From contig CALUVN010000015.1 of the NCBI GenBank assembly GCA_944324235.1, positions 1 through 42,175 of the forward strand: a DNA stretch of 42,175 bases. Reading direction: 5' to 3'. The position numbers and the translations under genes are program-made. Shown here one piece after another: positions 1 to 8,299 of the stretch; the stretch's first letter is position 1; each line of letters opens with the position of its first letter. This stretch comes from Candidatus Gastranaerophilales bacterium (GTDB lineage: Bacteria > Cyanobacteriota > Vampirovibrionia > Gastranaerophilales > Gastranaerophilaceae). The notes under the pieces are model-generated. The model was not told the origin of the DNA. It saw only the letters and a program-made list of their open reading frames with translations, and did not search any database.

Positions 1-75
1 CCGACTGTACTCTTTGTACTGCGGGTTTGATTGTATATATGCAGATATCTTGCTTTCTACGCCTGTCGTACTCAT
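1..75 (-). CDS. N-terminal fragment of an unidentified protein, cut by the window edge
   Basis: An ATG at 75 reads leftward without a stop to base 1, giving 25 codons that begin MSTTGVESKISAYIQ. An AAGGT Shine-Dalgarno-like element lies about 6 bases upstream of the ATG. The fragment is too short to recognise a family. It is divergent from the phosphatase gene that starts at 224. The call rests only on the open frame and ribosome site, so it could be chance. Confidence 0.45.
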   Translation of the reverse strand, partial: MSTTGVESKISAYIQSNPQYKEYSR

Positions 76-223
76 TTATTACCTTTTACCTTGTCATGGT
101 TAGGGCATATTTTACCCATATTCACTATATCGGTTGGGTGTTTTAATTCCTTTAATATTTTTCTCGTTTTTTTAACTTTTGTTAACTGTTGATTTTAGGT
201 ATTTTTCATAATACGCTTAAGTT

Positions 224-856
224 ATGGGACGAATTATAGGAATTACAGATATACACGGCGAATATGAAAAGCTTTGCAGAGTTTTAGAAAAAATCACCCC
301 GCAAAAAGATGATACCATTGTATTTATGGGCGATTACATCGACAGGGGCAAAAAATCCAAAGAGGTTGTAGATAAAATTATTGATATGCAAAACATCTGT
401 AATTGCGTTTACCTTACGGGCTCGCATGAATATGCGATGCTGCATGCAAAAACTGATGAATATTATAATTATCTTTTTTGGAATTACGGAGGAGATGCAA
501 CGGCTGAAAGTTACGGCGGATTTGATAACATTATGAAAATCCACGGAAACTTTTTTAACAAACTAAAATTCTATCATATTATCGGGAATTATTTATTCAT
601 CCATGCCGGTGTCAGGATAGGAATTCCGCTGGAAGACCAGTCCGAAGAAGATATGGTTTATATAAGAAGCGCTTTTTACAACAACAAACACCATTTACCT
701 TATAAAATAATCTTCGGACACACTGAATTTGATACCCCGCAGGTTCAGGAGGACAAAATCTGCATAGACACAGGCTGCGGAAAATATAAAAACGCTCCTC
801 TCACAGCTATTGTTATTGACGAAAACGGCAAAGAAACTTTTATTAATTCTGATTAG
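224..856 (+). CDS. PP2A-like serine/threonine (metallo)phosphatase
   Basis: This 210-residue protein has the calcineurin-like metallophosphatase motif series in order: DIHG (about residues 9-12), GDYIDRG (36-42), GSHE (66-69), then IHAGV and FGHT near the C-terminus. These positions normally bind a two-metal centre that hydrolyses phosphoester bonds, typically phosphoserine/threonine in PrpA/PrpE-type bacterial enzymes. The third motif is usually GNHE. Here Asn is replaced by Ser, which may change metal or phosphate binding. Length is normal for the family and there is no signal peptide, so it should be cytoplasmic. No good Shine-Dalgarno precedes the ATG. It could act on dinucleotide polyphosphates (ApaH-like), but the short compact form favours a protein phosphatase. 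Confidence 0.85.
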   Translation: MGRIIGITDIHGEYEKLCRVLEKITPQKDDTIVFMGDYIDRGKKSKEVVDKIIDMQNICNCVYLTGSHEYAMLHAKTDEYYNYLFWNYGGDATAESYGGFDNIMKIHGNFFNKLKFYHIIGNYLFIHAGVRIGIPLEDQSEEDMVYIRSAFYNNKHHLPYKIIFGHTEFDTPQVQEDKICIDTGCGKYKNAPLTAIVIDENGKETFINSD

Positions 857-932
857 TTTGTAAAAATTTTGTAATAAGTTTAAAGATTTGCCTGATTTGT
901 ACCGATACTCAATACGTAAAAGGTATAAATTT

Positions 933-2378
933 ATGGGTAATGACTACGATATTTCTCAAATAAAACCAACTAAGAAAAAAACTGACTTAAACAGTTATTT
1001 AAACAATAATTCAGAACTTCAAAAAGAAAACGAATTACTGTTTAATTTTAATGCTAATAAAAAGACATCTGACGATGAAGTAATGGGATTTCAACACTCT
1101 GCAAAACAAAAAATAATAGAGTCAGATGATTTGATTAATAAAAAAATTGAAAACAATAAACAGGGAAAGCTCGGAGATTGCTGGCTGCTTGCGCAGATAA
1201 ACGGTCTTGCTGATACTGAATTCGGTGCAAAAATTATCAGTGATGCAATTACTATAAATCCTGATAAAAGCTACACTGTTAAACTGAAAGGTGCAGGTGA
1301 AGAATACACTATCACTCAAAAAGAATTAAAAAAAGCAAGAAAAAGCAGTAAATATTCAAAAGGCGATGCTGACGTGCAGCTTTTGGAACTGGCATTTGAA
1401 AAATATTACCAAAATCAACGAACAGAATTTTTTACTGAAAATAAAGATTTGTTTACTGATAAAGAAATAAAAGAAATACAAAAACGACGTTCTATTGACG
1501 GAGGGAATTATTATTCCATGTCAACCAGAGACACTGAATTTTCAAAGGATATAACTTTTCTTCTAGGTGGAAATGAGTATGCTTCTTATACGTTTAACGA
1601 AGAAGAACCGGATAATATATCCTACATACTGAAACAAAAAGCGGCATTTCCTGATGATATAGCACTTACATTTGGAACAAATATTGATATAAATACCGGT
1701 AAAGCTTATAATCAAGGCGGTCACCAATTATCCGTAAGAAATGTTTATCTTGACAATAATGGCAACATCTCGCAGGTTGATATAATAAATCCTCACGATA
1801 ATTCAAAGGTAATTACTAAAACTTTTGATGAATTTATGAGTTTAAATCAGTGGGTTCAAGTCTCGGCATCAAAAGAAAAAATGACTGAGCTGACTCGATA
1901 TAAAATTACTACAGAAGCCAAACATTTTAAGGAGGACAGCTTGTCCTACAAGCTTTATATCTCCAGGGAATTGAACAATAATGAAAACATAGATTACAAA
2001 AAACTTTTTATCAAAGCAAATGGTGGTATACAAAGTATAATAAATACATATCGTAACCTGCTGATTAAAGAAGATGTCCCGCAATTAGCAAACTCAATAA
2101 TGAATTTTTTAGTAGAGTTGTTTCCACAGGGTGATAAAACTCTCAAAAGCGATTTGCCTCAATTTACGAATGAGTACAATATATCTGCATACAGAAAAGA
2201 AAAAGCATTGGAAGAAGAGCAATTTTCACCGACGCCTGCAGATGAATTTGGAGAAGCGACTCCGAAAGATTCAGACTTAAATGTAATTTTTCCAAAAGCT
2301 TTCGGATGTGACGTTAACGAACTTTTAAATAATCCGGATAAATTAGCAGCTCTTTGCCGTCAGTACGGGTATATGTAA
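933..2378 (+). CDS. Calpain-family (C2) cysteine protease-like protein
   Basis: The core carries the calpain catalytic triad: a GDCWLLAQ motif with the nucleophile Cys at about residue 83, GGHQLSVRN for the general-base His, and INPHD for the Asn. The frame is open from a TTG at 888, but I choose the ATG at 933 because AAAAGG sits 9 bases upstream. That gives about 481 residues. No signal peptide or membrane segment is seen, so the enzyme is probably cytosolic or exported by an unknown route. The region after the protease core (about 330-480) is helical-looking and unrecognised. Calpains cut proteins in a limited, regulatory fashion; the substrate here is unknown. The gene follows the phosphatase on the same strand and converges with the nucleotidyltransferase gene, 13 bases away. 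Confidence 0.8.
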   Translation: MGNDYDISQIKPTKKKTDLNSYLNNNSELQKENELLFNFNANKKTSDDEVMGFQHSAKQKIIESDDLINKKIENNKQGKLGDCWLLAQINGLADTEFGAKIISDAITINPDKSYTVKLKGAGEEYTITQKELKKARKSSKYSKGDADVQLLELAFEKYYQNQRTEFFTENKDLFTDKEIKEIQKRRSIDGGNYYSMSTRDTEFSKDITFLLGGNEYASYTFNEEEPDNISYILKQKAAFPDDIALTFGTNIDINTGKAYNQGGHQLSVRNVYLDNNGNISQVDIINPHDNSKVITKTFDEFMSLNQWVQVSASKEKMTELTRYKITTEAKHFKEDSLSYKLYISRELNNNENIDYKKLFIKANGGIQSIINTYRNLLIKEDVPQLANSIMNFLVELFPQGDKTLKSDLPQFTNEYNISAYRKEKALEEEQFSPTPADEFGEATPKDSDLNVIFPKAFGCDVNELLNNPDKLAALCRQYGYM

Positions 2379-2391
2379 TTAAGTCCAAAGC

Positions 2392-2979
2392 CTACGGCAT
2401 CCAGTCTAATATACCCTCCAGACGATTTTCTTCACGCCAACTACTGAAATCCTCAAAAGTTCTGATGCCGTCCTCTATAACGGCTCTGTAATATTCAACC
2501 CCGGATATCTTTTCACAGTCTGGTGTTTCATACTTTAAACGTAAAATAGCCAACCGCTCCTCTTCTGTCATTATTTCACAAAGCCGATTTGCAAAATTTT
2601 CAAAATACCCGTCATACCTTGAACCTTTTGGCATGTGGATTATATCAATCTGCCAGTCCTTACCGTTATCATCAAGGTAAGTAAGATGCCACTCAAGACA
2701 ATCTTCTCCGGTATTTAAAAGATTCTTAAACCAGAACTTTTTTACCCGCGGATTTTTGCAGATTTTAAGAATGACACTGAAACTTTCAGCTATCGTAACT
2801 TTTTCTGTATAGACATGAAAATCAATATCTCGATGATTACAAAGCAGTCCTGTTTTTAACGACCCGACAAGATTAATCTCAGCCCCAATTTCACCCCAGA
2901 GCTTTTCTATTTGTAAATCGCTAACAACCCGACGCGCACTCTCTTGATTTATACAAGCAAGTTGTAAATATTCTTCCAT
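2392..2979 (-). CDS. Predicted nucleotidyltransferase (GS-x-D-x-D type)
   Basis: Residues about 38-56 contain LVGSLKTG followed by HRDIDFHVY, the GS...DxD signature of polymerase-beta-fold nucleotidyltransferases. A further acidic strand, WQIDIIHM, could supply the third carboxylate. At 195 residues it is longer than the minimal MNT antitoxin-like proteins and has a helical C-terminal half. It lies 15 bases downstream of an HTH regulator on the same strand, an arrangement that recalls toxin-antitoxin or stress modules, although neither protein is a clear member of a named pair. A TGATATAAT extended -10 sits 6 bases before the ATG, so it may also be transcribed separately as a leaderless mRNA. 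Substrate unknown. Confidence 0.7.
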   Translation of the reverse strand: MEEYLQLACINQESARRVVSDLQIEKLWGEIGAEINLVGSLKTGLLCNHRDIDFHVYTEKVTIAESFSVILKICKNPRVKKFWFKNLLNTGEDCLEWHLTYLDDNGKDWQIDIIHMPKGSRYDGYFENFANRLCEIMTEEERLAILRLKYETPDCEKISGVEYYRAVIEDGIRTFEDFSSWREENRLEGILDWMP

Positions 2980-2984
2980 AAAAT

Positions 2985-2994
2985 AATTATATCA
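2985..2994 (-). promoter_or_regulatory. Extended -10 promoter candidate for the nucleotidyltransferase gene
   Basis: On the minus strand TG-A-TATAAT (TATAAT at 2991-2986) lies 6 bases upstream of the ATG at 2979. No good -35 hexamer is visible 17 bases further up, but the TGn extension can substitute. The expected start point coincides with the start codon. Confidence 0.4.
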
Positions 2995-3318
2995 TTACAT
3001 GTTTATTATATCGTTATGAATTTTATAAAGGAGTTGTAAATGTTTTTCATCAGAGTATTTTAATAACTTCTTAAATTCATCTCTGACATAATTTGCGTCT
3101 TTTAATCCATCAAAGTTAAAAAATTCTTTTATCTCAACCCCTAAAACACTTGCAATCCGCTCTAAAGTTTCTATTGAAGGATAAGAACCCGCTATCTCCA
3201 ATTTAGAAATATGCTTTGTATCACGCCCGATAAGCTCTGCAAGTTTTTCCTGCGTGTATCCTCTGCTCTTTCTTAATTGCTTTATCCTAATTGCTAATAA
3301 TTCTTTTGTATTTTTCAT
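2995..3318 (-). CDS. XRE/Cro-type helix-turn-helix regulator
   Basis: A small DNA-binding protein of about 107 residues. The HTH_3 domain covers roughly residues 6-62 (IRIKQLRKSRGYTQEKLAEL, then DTKHISKLEIAGSYPSIETL), followed by a short helical tail that may dimerise. The frame opens at a TTG at 3354, but the ATG at 3318 gives the standard start for this family and is preferred. A TATTAT -10-like hexamer lies only 9 bases before that ATG, so the leader would be very short. It is upstream of and probably cotranscribed with the nucleotidyltransferase gene and may autoregulate the pair. Confidence 0.85.
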   Translation of the reverse strand: MKNTKELLAIRIKQLRKSRGYTQEKLAELIGRDTKHISKLEIAGSYPSIETLERIASVLGVEIKEFFNFDGLKDANYVRDEFKKLLKYSDEKHLQLLYKIHNDIINM

Positions 3319-3452
3319 ATTACTTAAATAATAAAAATTATTTGACACAAACAAAACATCATGAAATAATTACTTTTGACATATAAAGCATCATTATAGT
3401 GGTATTTATTTAAAAAACTACTCATCACAGGTGTATAGATAAGAGGCCATGT

Positions 3453-5051
3453 ATGAAAAGGATCAGCGTTATTATTCCGGTATTTAATGCATTGCACGAA
3501 ACGAAATCTTGTATTAAAAGTGTCCTGAAAAATTTTGATTTTAATTTTGGAGATGTCCTAATCATTGATGATTGTTCGAATCAAAAAACAGAAAAATATC
3601 TAAAAAATATTGTCAAAAAATATCCCCATAAATTATCTCTAATCAGAAATAATGAAAATCTCGGTTATCTCAAATCCTGTAATCTTGCTGTATCTAAAGC
3701 AGATGCGGAAATAGTCGTATTACTGAACAGTGATACTGAAATCCCTGCTGGCTTTGCTGATAAAATAATAAAATGCTTTGACTCGGATTTGGATATTATT
3801 ACTGCGTCTCCTATTGCCTCTAACAGCGCTAATTATTACATCCCGCAAATTTTACCGCTGAATATTATGAATAAGATAATTTCTTCCAGAATGCCAACTT
3901 ATCCGGAAATTTTAAATTCTGAAGGCTTCTGTTTCTGCATAAGAAAATCTTTTATTGACACACACGGGCTGTTTGATACTATTTATGACAAAGGTTATTA
4001 CGAAGAAATCGATTTCTGCTTCAGAGTAAGACAGGACAACAAAAAATGTGTACTTATCGATAATTTATACGTTAAACATAAAAGAAACAAAAGTTTTGGC
4101 TCGCTCCGCAATAATTTAATGGATAAAAATCAAAAAATATTTTATGCTAAGTGGAGAAATGCTATTAACGAAAATGAAATTAATCCGATAAAAGTGCAGA
4201 TACAAGATATCATTAGGGCAAGTTTTGGAATATACAGCATATTCCCGCGAAACATACTAAAAATACGCAATATACTGACGGAACATAACAGACTTGAAAC
4301 TCTAAAAAATTTATCCATAAAAATTACCCCCAATAATAATTCTTCTAAAATAATTTACACCTGTGTATCAGGACTCTGCGACTTTATCCCGATTATACAA
4401 ACATATTATGCGAAAGACTGGAGATATGTCTGTTTTACTAACAATAAAAAGCTGTTAAGATTTAAACAACTCGGGATGTGGGAAATTCGCCCGATGCAAT
4501 TTTCTCAACTGGATAACACCCAAAATGCAAGATGGCACAAAACTCATCCTCATATACTTTTTCCTGATGCTAAAGAAAGTATATGGCTTGATGCAAATTT
4601 GGATATCCTGACTAATTATCTCTTTGAAATCATAAATAATACGAATAAAAACATATTAATCCCTAAACATTATTGCAGAGATTGTATTTTTGATGAAATT
4701 CAAGCCGTAAAAGCTATAAAAAAAGAAACCGAAGAAAATTTAAATAAAATTCAAACGTATCTGGATGAAAATAATATGCCTCAAAATTACGGGCTTAATG
4801 AAACTAATATAATTTACAGAAAACATAACAATCCGCAGATAATAAAATTAATGGATGACTGGTGGTATATGATTGAAAATTATACAAAACGAGACCAAGC
4901 ATCACTATCCTTCGTTCTCAGGAAAAACCATATTAAACCGGATGAAATATGCTTTGATAATGCAAGAATAGACAGAAAAAACTTCAAAATATATTCACAT
5001 AATCTGCCTAATACTTTTATCGGCAAAATTTTAAAAACAATATTCTATTAG
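3453..5051 (+). CDS. Two-domain glycosyltransferase: GT2 plus TOD1/MUCI70 (DUF616)-like domain
   Basis: Residues 1 to about 235 form a GT2 GT-A domain: SVIIPVFNA at the start, IIDDCS around residue 38, the NSDTE metal/nucleotide-sugar motif at 92-96, and YYEEIDFCFR near 183-191. Residues about 298-500 look like a second transferase of the DUF616/TOD1 type, with TCVSGLCDF at its start and IWLDANLDI near 378-385 as a DxD-like motif. The 532-residue protein has no signal peptide or membrane helix and should work on the cytoplasmic side, adding sugars to a surface glycan. The ribosome site AGAGG lies 6 bases before the ATG. The second-domain assignment is weaker than the first. It stands alone, without other polysaccharide genes directly adjacent. 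Confidence 0.85.
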   Translation: MKRISVIIPVFNALHETKSCIKSVLKNFDFNFGDVLIIDDCSNQKTEKYLKNIVKKYPHKLSLIRNNENLGYLKSCNLAVSKADAEIVVLLNSDTEIPAGFADKIIKCFDSDLDIITASPIASNSANYYIPQILPLNIMNKIISSRMPTYPEILNSEGFCFCIRKSFIDTHGLFDTIYDKGYYEEIDFCFRVRQDNKKCVLIDNLYVKHKRNKSFGSLRNNLMDKNQKIFYAKWRNAINENEINPIKVQIQDIIRASFGIYSIFPRNILKIRNILTEHNRLETLKNLSIKITPNNNSSKIIYTCVSGLCDFIPIIQTYYAKDWRYVCFTNNKKLLRFKQLGMWEIRPMQFSQLDNTQNARWHKTHPHILFPDAKESIWLDANLDILTNYLFEIINNTNKNILIPKHYCRDCIFDEIQAVKAIKKETEENLNKIQTYLDENNMPQNYGLNETNIIYRKHNNPQIIKLMDDWWYMIENYTKRDQASLSFVLRKNHIKPDEICFDNARIDRKNFKIYSHNLPNTFIGKILKTIFY

Positions 5052-5116
5052 TATCTGAAGCAAAACAACTTTTATACAATATGCCAGCACTTAATGAGAC
5101 AGTCAACACGAAAAAT

Positions 5117-6670
5117 TTATTTACTGTTTTTCAAATCTTCTAACGTTAATTCAAAATCTTCAGTAGAATACTCTAAATCCGCTAAATCGGATTTTTCAAA
5201 CGTACCGTTATCCATTTTTTCATAAATTCCGTATGCTTCATACATTTTATCTCTTGCGTTATCGACTATTGCATTAATATCTGCACCTGTACAGGATAAC
5301 TTATAAAGCTTTTCAGCAAATTCTTCTCTGTTGAAATTTTCATTTACATTTTTATCTTTTAAATAATGATTTAATATATCAAGACAACCTTTTTCGTCAG
5401 GCTTTTTAATTTCAATAAGATTACCGAGACGCCCGCTTCTTTTAATAGCACGGTCAATCATATCAGGACGATTTGTTGTCGCAATAATTGTAACCCTTTC
5501 ATTTTGTTTTTCCAAGCCGTCAATAAGAGTTAAAAGCTGTGCAACAACTCCGTTTTTACCTACATAATTCGAACCTTCTCTTCGTTGCGGAACAATTGCA
5601 TCAAGCTCATCTATAAATAAAATTGCAGGCTGTTTGTCAACAAGTTCTTTAAAAGTATATCGCCACAACTTTTCAGTTTCACCGAAACTTGAACGTTCAA
5701 ATTCTTGTGAATCAATTTTTACAAAATGTATATCTTGATTCCGGCGTTTTTTTGCCTCACCGATTATAGCAAGAGCTAAAAGAGTTTTCCCTGTTCCGGG
5801 TTCTCCAAAAAATATAGTCCCTTTATTTGACGATTTTGGAAATGCTTCAGGATACAAAAGAGGGAATAAAATTTTCTTTTTAACCAGTTCTATAGTATCA
5901 TCCATACCTGCAATATCATCAAATGTCCGCTCCGGAATATCTAACTTGTTCTGTTTATTCACTTTTGGGGTACAAATATTTGAACAAGGACGTGCTTTTG
6001 AAACGTAATCAAACTTAAGTTCGGGTGAATCCGTATAAAAATTGTCGACAGGAATTTTAGCATCATAAAAAATATTGTTTGACTCTTTGCCGGTTTTTAT
6101 AAATTTAATTTTAACCTTATTGTTTGTTTCTATAAAATCATCATATACGGCAGTATTTTCGTATGTTGTATAATCTTTTTGGGAATCTGCAAGATTACGT
6201 GCCAGCCCGTGTAATTTAAAAGAATTTTTTTTACAACTGTCTTTTGTAATTATCAAAGGATCTGTCATATCTTCCTTCAGTATATATACATCTTTTATGT
6301 TTTTAGGGTTATCAATATTAGAGCTTTCTTCAGTTAATGAGCGTTTAACAAAATTTTTGAAAAATAAACTTTCAGGATTTCCGATAACAATTGCGGAATT
6401 TGAATTGAGCCTGTGAAGAACATCCGCAAGTTTAAGAGACAGCATAACATCATGGGCATTTAATTTTGATAATTCTTTTGTTTCGATATTTTCAGAAACA
6501 GAATCATTCTCGGGAGCTTTATCTTCTTTAATAAATTCATCCTGAGCATGCGTTTTTTTCCTTCCGAACCAGCCGTCAAAAGATACATAAGACGGATAAT
6601 TTTCTAATGAAGAATTATACTTCCTGAGATTTGAAATATTATAAGCAGTATTAATAGGATAAACTTTCAT
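5117..6670 (-). CDS. AAA+ ATPase, Cdc48/FtsH-like single AAA domain
   Basis: The C-terminal half (about residues 245-480) is an intact AAA domain: Walker A GEPGTGKT at 289-296, Walker B ILFIDE at 350-355, sensor-1 IATTNR with Asn 400, and the arginine-finger region RAIKRSGR at 407-414. The DDIAGMDD entry motif and the RPDMIDRA sequence resemble Cdc48/p97-type unfoldases. The first 240 residues match no domain I know and probably select substrates. The N-terminus contains YPSYVSFDG (residues 25-33), related to a short tag seen in several other proteins of this window. There is no peptidase domain, so it would remodel or unfold targets, possibly with a partner protease. Confidence 0.85.
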   Translation of the reverse strand: MKVYPINTAYNISNLRKYNSSLENYPSYVSFDGWFGRKKTHAQDEFIKEDKAPENDSVSENIETKELSKLNAHDVMLSLKLADVLHRLNSNSAIVIGNPESLFFKNFVKRSLTEESSNIDNPKNIKDVYILKEDMTDPLIITKDSCKKNSFKLHGLARNLADSQKDYTTYENTAVYDDFIETNNKVKIKFIKTGKESNNIFYDAKIPVDNFYTDSPELKFDYVSKARPCSNICTPKVNKQNKLDIPERTFDDIAGMDDTIELVKKKILFPLLYPEAFPKSSNKGTIFFGEPGTGKTLLALAIIGEAKKRRNQDIHFVKIDSQEFERSSFGETEKLWRYTFKELVDKQPAILFIDELDAIVPQRREGSNYVGKNGVVAQLLTLIDGLEKQNERVTIIATTNRPDMIDRAIKRSGRLGNLIEIKKPDEKGCLDILNHYLKDKNVNENFNREEFAEKLYKLSCTGADINAIVDNARDKMYEAYGIYEKMDNGTFEKSDLADLEYSTEDFELTLEDLKNSK

Positions 6671-6703
6671 ATTTAGTCCGGCATTCTTATCTTGACAAAT
6701 CTA

Positions 6704-6738
6704 AAAATAAAAGAGGTCTGATGGACCTCTTTTATTTT
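6704..6738 (-). terminator. Rho-independent terminator after tRNA-Lys
   Basis: A perfect 13-bp stem (6706-6718 pairing with 6724-6736) with a 5-base loop is followed on the minus strand by TTTTATTTTT. It lies between tRNA-Lys and the start of the AAA+ gene, so it probably insulates that gene from the tRNA transcript. U-rich ends on both sides would allow action in both directions. Confidence 0.85.
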
Positions 6739-6810
6739 GCGCTTGGCGCGATTCGAACGCGCGACCTATCCCTTAAAAGGGGAGTGCTCTACCTGCTGAG
6801 CTACAAGCGC
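6738..6810 (-). tRNA. tRNA-Lys (anticodon TTT)
   Basis: A complete cloverleaf: acceptor GCGCTTG pairs with CAAGCGC, the D-arm contains GCTCAGCAGGTAGAGC, the anticodon loop is CTTTTAA, and the T-arm is GCGCG-TTCGAAT-CGCGC. The discriminator base is A at 6738. The 3' CCA is not encoded and must be added by a nucleotidyltransferase, unlike tRNA-Glu in this window. The first anticodon-stem pair is a C-T mismatch. Confidence 0.97.
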
Positions 6811-6885
6811 TTATATACTTTTCACTACGGAAATCTGAATATAACGCAGTAAAATTTAACCGCTATTCATTTCGTCCGTATTTAT

Positions 6886-6914
6886 AATCTATCAAGAAAA
6901 AAATTTAATGTCAA
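6886..6914 (-). promoter_or_regulatory. Sigma-70-type promoter for tRNA-Lys
   Basis: On the minus strand TTGACA (6914-6909), a 17-base spacer and TAGATT (6891-6886) precede the tRNA by about 75 bases. The -35 is consensus and the -10 matches at four of six positions. Confidence 0.65.
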
Positions 6915-6934
6915 CCGTTTTATTTTATTAATTT

Positions 6935-6958
6935 AAAAGGGACGATTTTCTCGTCCCC
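6935..6958 (-). terminator. Rho-independent terminator of the two-HTH regulator gene
   Basis: A GGGACGA/TCGTCCC stem (6939-6945 with 6951-6957), loop of 5 bases, followed leftward by TTTTAAATT. It lies just after the stop codon of the regulator at 6965 and before the tRNA-Lys promoter. Confidence 0.8.
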
Positions 6959-6964
6959 GACAAT

Positions 6965-7540
6965 TTAATCCTTATCCAGATGAATAAACTTCTTTGCACA
7001 TTCAAACATGGAATTTACAAGTGCAGCATTCGCATAAATATTCATGCCGTTAGTTTCCAAGACCTGTTTCATGCGTTTTTCCCACATCGTATAAATTTCA
7101 TCGCGGCTTAAATCCAGCACCTTCGCTATCATACTCAGTTCTTTAAAATCAATCGGAATAGGCATTGCACCGCGCAGCATATCAACAATATCTATACGCT
7201 TTTTTCGCGGAAATGCTTTCAAAAAACTTACCGTATTCATTTTCTTTTCCCGCATTACATCTTTAAAAAACTCAACTGAATCATCAATTAATACAGGTTC
7301 TTGCGGGATTTTATACTCTTCAAATTCTTCAGGCAAAATCTCCATTACGGTAGCTATCCGCTCTAAAGTAGTCCCGCGGCTTGAAAACGGAATTGTGTTA
7401 TCTATAAGATTATACACATACGAAAGCGTTACACCTATCATCTCCGCAAAATCCTTTTTGTGCAATGCATTCTTTTCTAAAAATTTTGCGACTTTTTCCG
7501 AACTGCTTTCCTGTATGATTGGTTTGTCTTTTAAACTCAT
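6965..7540 (-). CDS. HTH-type (XRE-like) transcriptional regulator with two HTH segments
   Basis: A 191-residue protein. Residues about 15-75 form an XRE-like helix-turn-helix (EKNALHKKDFAEMIGVTLSY, then TTLERIATVM), and about 83-150 look like a second, diverged copy (FKDVMREKKMNTVSFLKAF and IDFKELSMIAKVLDLSRDEI). The C-terminal 40 residues are helical. A strong AGGTGAGGA ribosome site precedes the ATG. A possible promoter TTAACA-17-TATTTT lies upstream on the minus strand. No neighbour reveals its target, and the pth gene is divergent. Cytoplasmic; ligand unknown. Confidence 0.75.
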   Translation of the reverse strand: MSLKDKPIIQESSSEKVAKFLEKNALHKKDFAEMIGVTLSYVYNLIDNTIPFSSRGTTLERIATVMEILPEEFEEYKIPQEPVLIDDSVEFFKDVMREKKMNTVSFLKAFPRKKRIDIVDMLRGAMPIPIDFKELSMIAKVLDLSRDEIYTMWEKRMKQVLETNGMNIYANAALVNSMFECAKKFIHLDKD

Positions 7541-7671
7541 ATTTTTGTCCTCACCTTTATCAAAGCTACATACAAAATAAATTTATCTTATCAATTTGTT
7601 AAGCACATAGTCGGTAAATCTGAACGGTAATATTTATTTACGTTAAAATAATAAATATAAAGGATAAAGAT

Positions 7672-8229
7672 ATGAAATTAATTACAGGACTAGGAAATAT
7701 AGGGGATAAATACTGTTTTACCAGACATAATGCAGGTTTTATGCTTGTAGACAAAATCGCACTGGACAATAATCTGACATTCAAAACAGAATCTAAATTA
7801 AAATGCATGATGACAAAACTCCGCTATAAAGACGAAGACATTATTCTGGCAAAACCAACAACCTTTATGAACCTTTCAGGAGAAGCGGTCAGCGCAATTA
7901 TTAATTATTACAAAATTGATATCAAAGATATAATTATAGTTTACGATGATATAGCGCTTGATTTAGGAAGAATCCGCCTGCGCGCAAACGGCTCAGACGG
8001 AGGTCACAACGGCATAAAATCCATTATTAAACATCTGGGGACTAAAGATTTTAACAGAATTAAAATTGGTATAGGCCCGCAACCGCCAATTCCGTCAGAA
8101 AATTACGTCCTGCAAAATTTTCCAAAAGAACACCTTGATCTTTTGAAAGAAACCTTAAAAAAAGCTCAGGATGCCGCATTCTTCCTGATTGATAACGGAA
8201 TTGAAAAAGCACAAAATAAATTTAATTAA
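7672..8229 (+). CDS. pth: Peptidyl-tRNA hydrolase
   Basis: A complete 185-residue Pth. It hydrolyses the ester bond of peptidyl-tRNAs that drop off ribosomes and so recycles tRNA. Signature elements are GLGNIGDKY at the start, TRHNAGF with the catalytic His near residue 19, KPTTFMNLSGEAV around 62-74 and the YDDIALDLGRIRLRANGSDGGHNG block around 91-115. Family length is normal. AAAGG lies upstream of the ATG. The TPR gene follows 70 bases later, with TATAAT elements in the gap, so the two may be separate transcription units. Confidence 0.97.
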   Translation: MKLITGLGNIGDKYCFTRHNAGFMLVDKIALDNNLTFKTESKLKCMMTKLRYKDEDIILAKPTTFMNLSGEAVSAIINYYKIDIKDIIIVYDDIALDLGRIRLRANGSDGGHNGIKSIIKHLGTKDFNRIKIGIGPQPPIPSENYVLQNFPKEHLDLLKETLKKAQDAAFFLIDNGIEKAQNKFN

Positions 8230-8299
8230 TATTCACCGGCTGATTATTTTTATTTTTGACCGAATTATAATATAATAAAACAAAAAGGAGCATTTATAA

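Noticed and set aside
3376-3400. TTGACA followed by TATAGT upstream of the 3453 gene
   Set aside because: The spacer is only 13 bases, too short for a sigma-70 promoter, and no better -10 lies at 16-18 bases.
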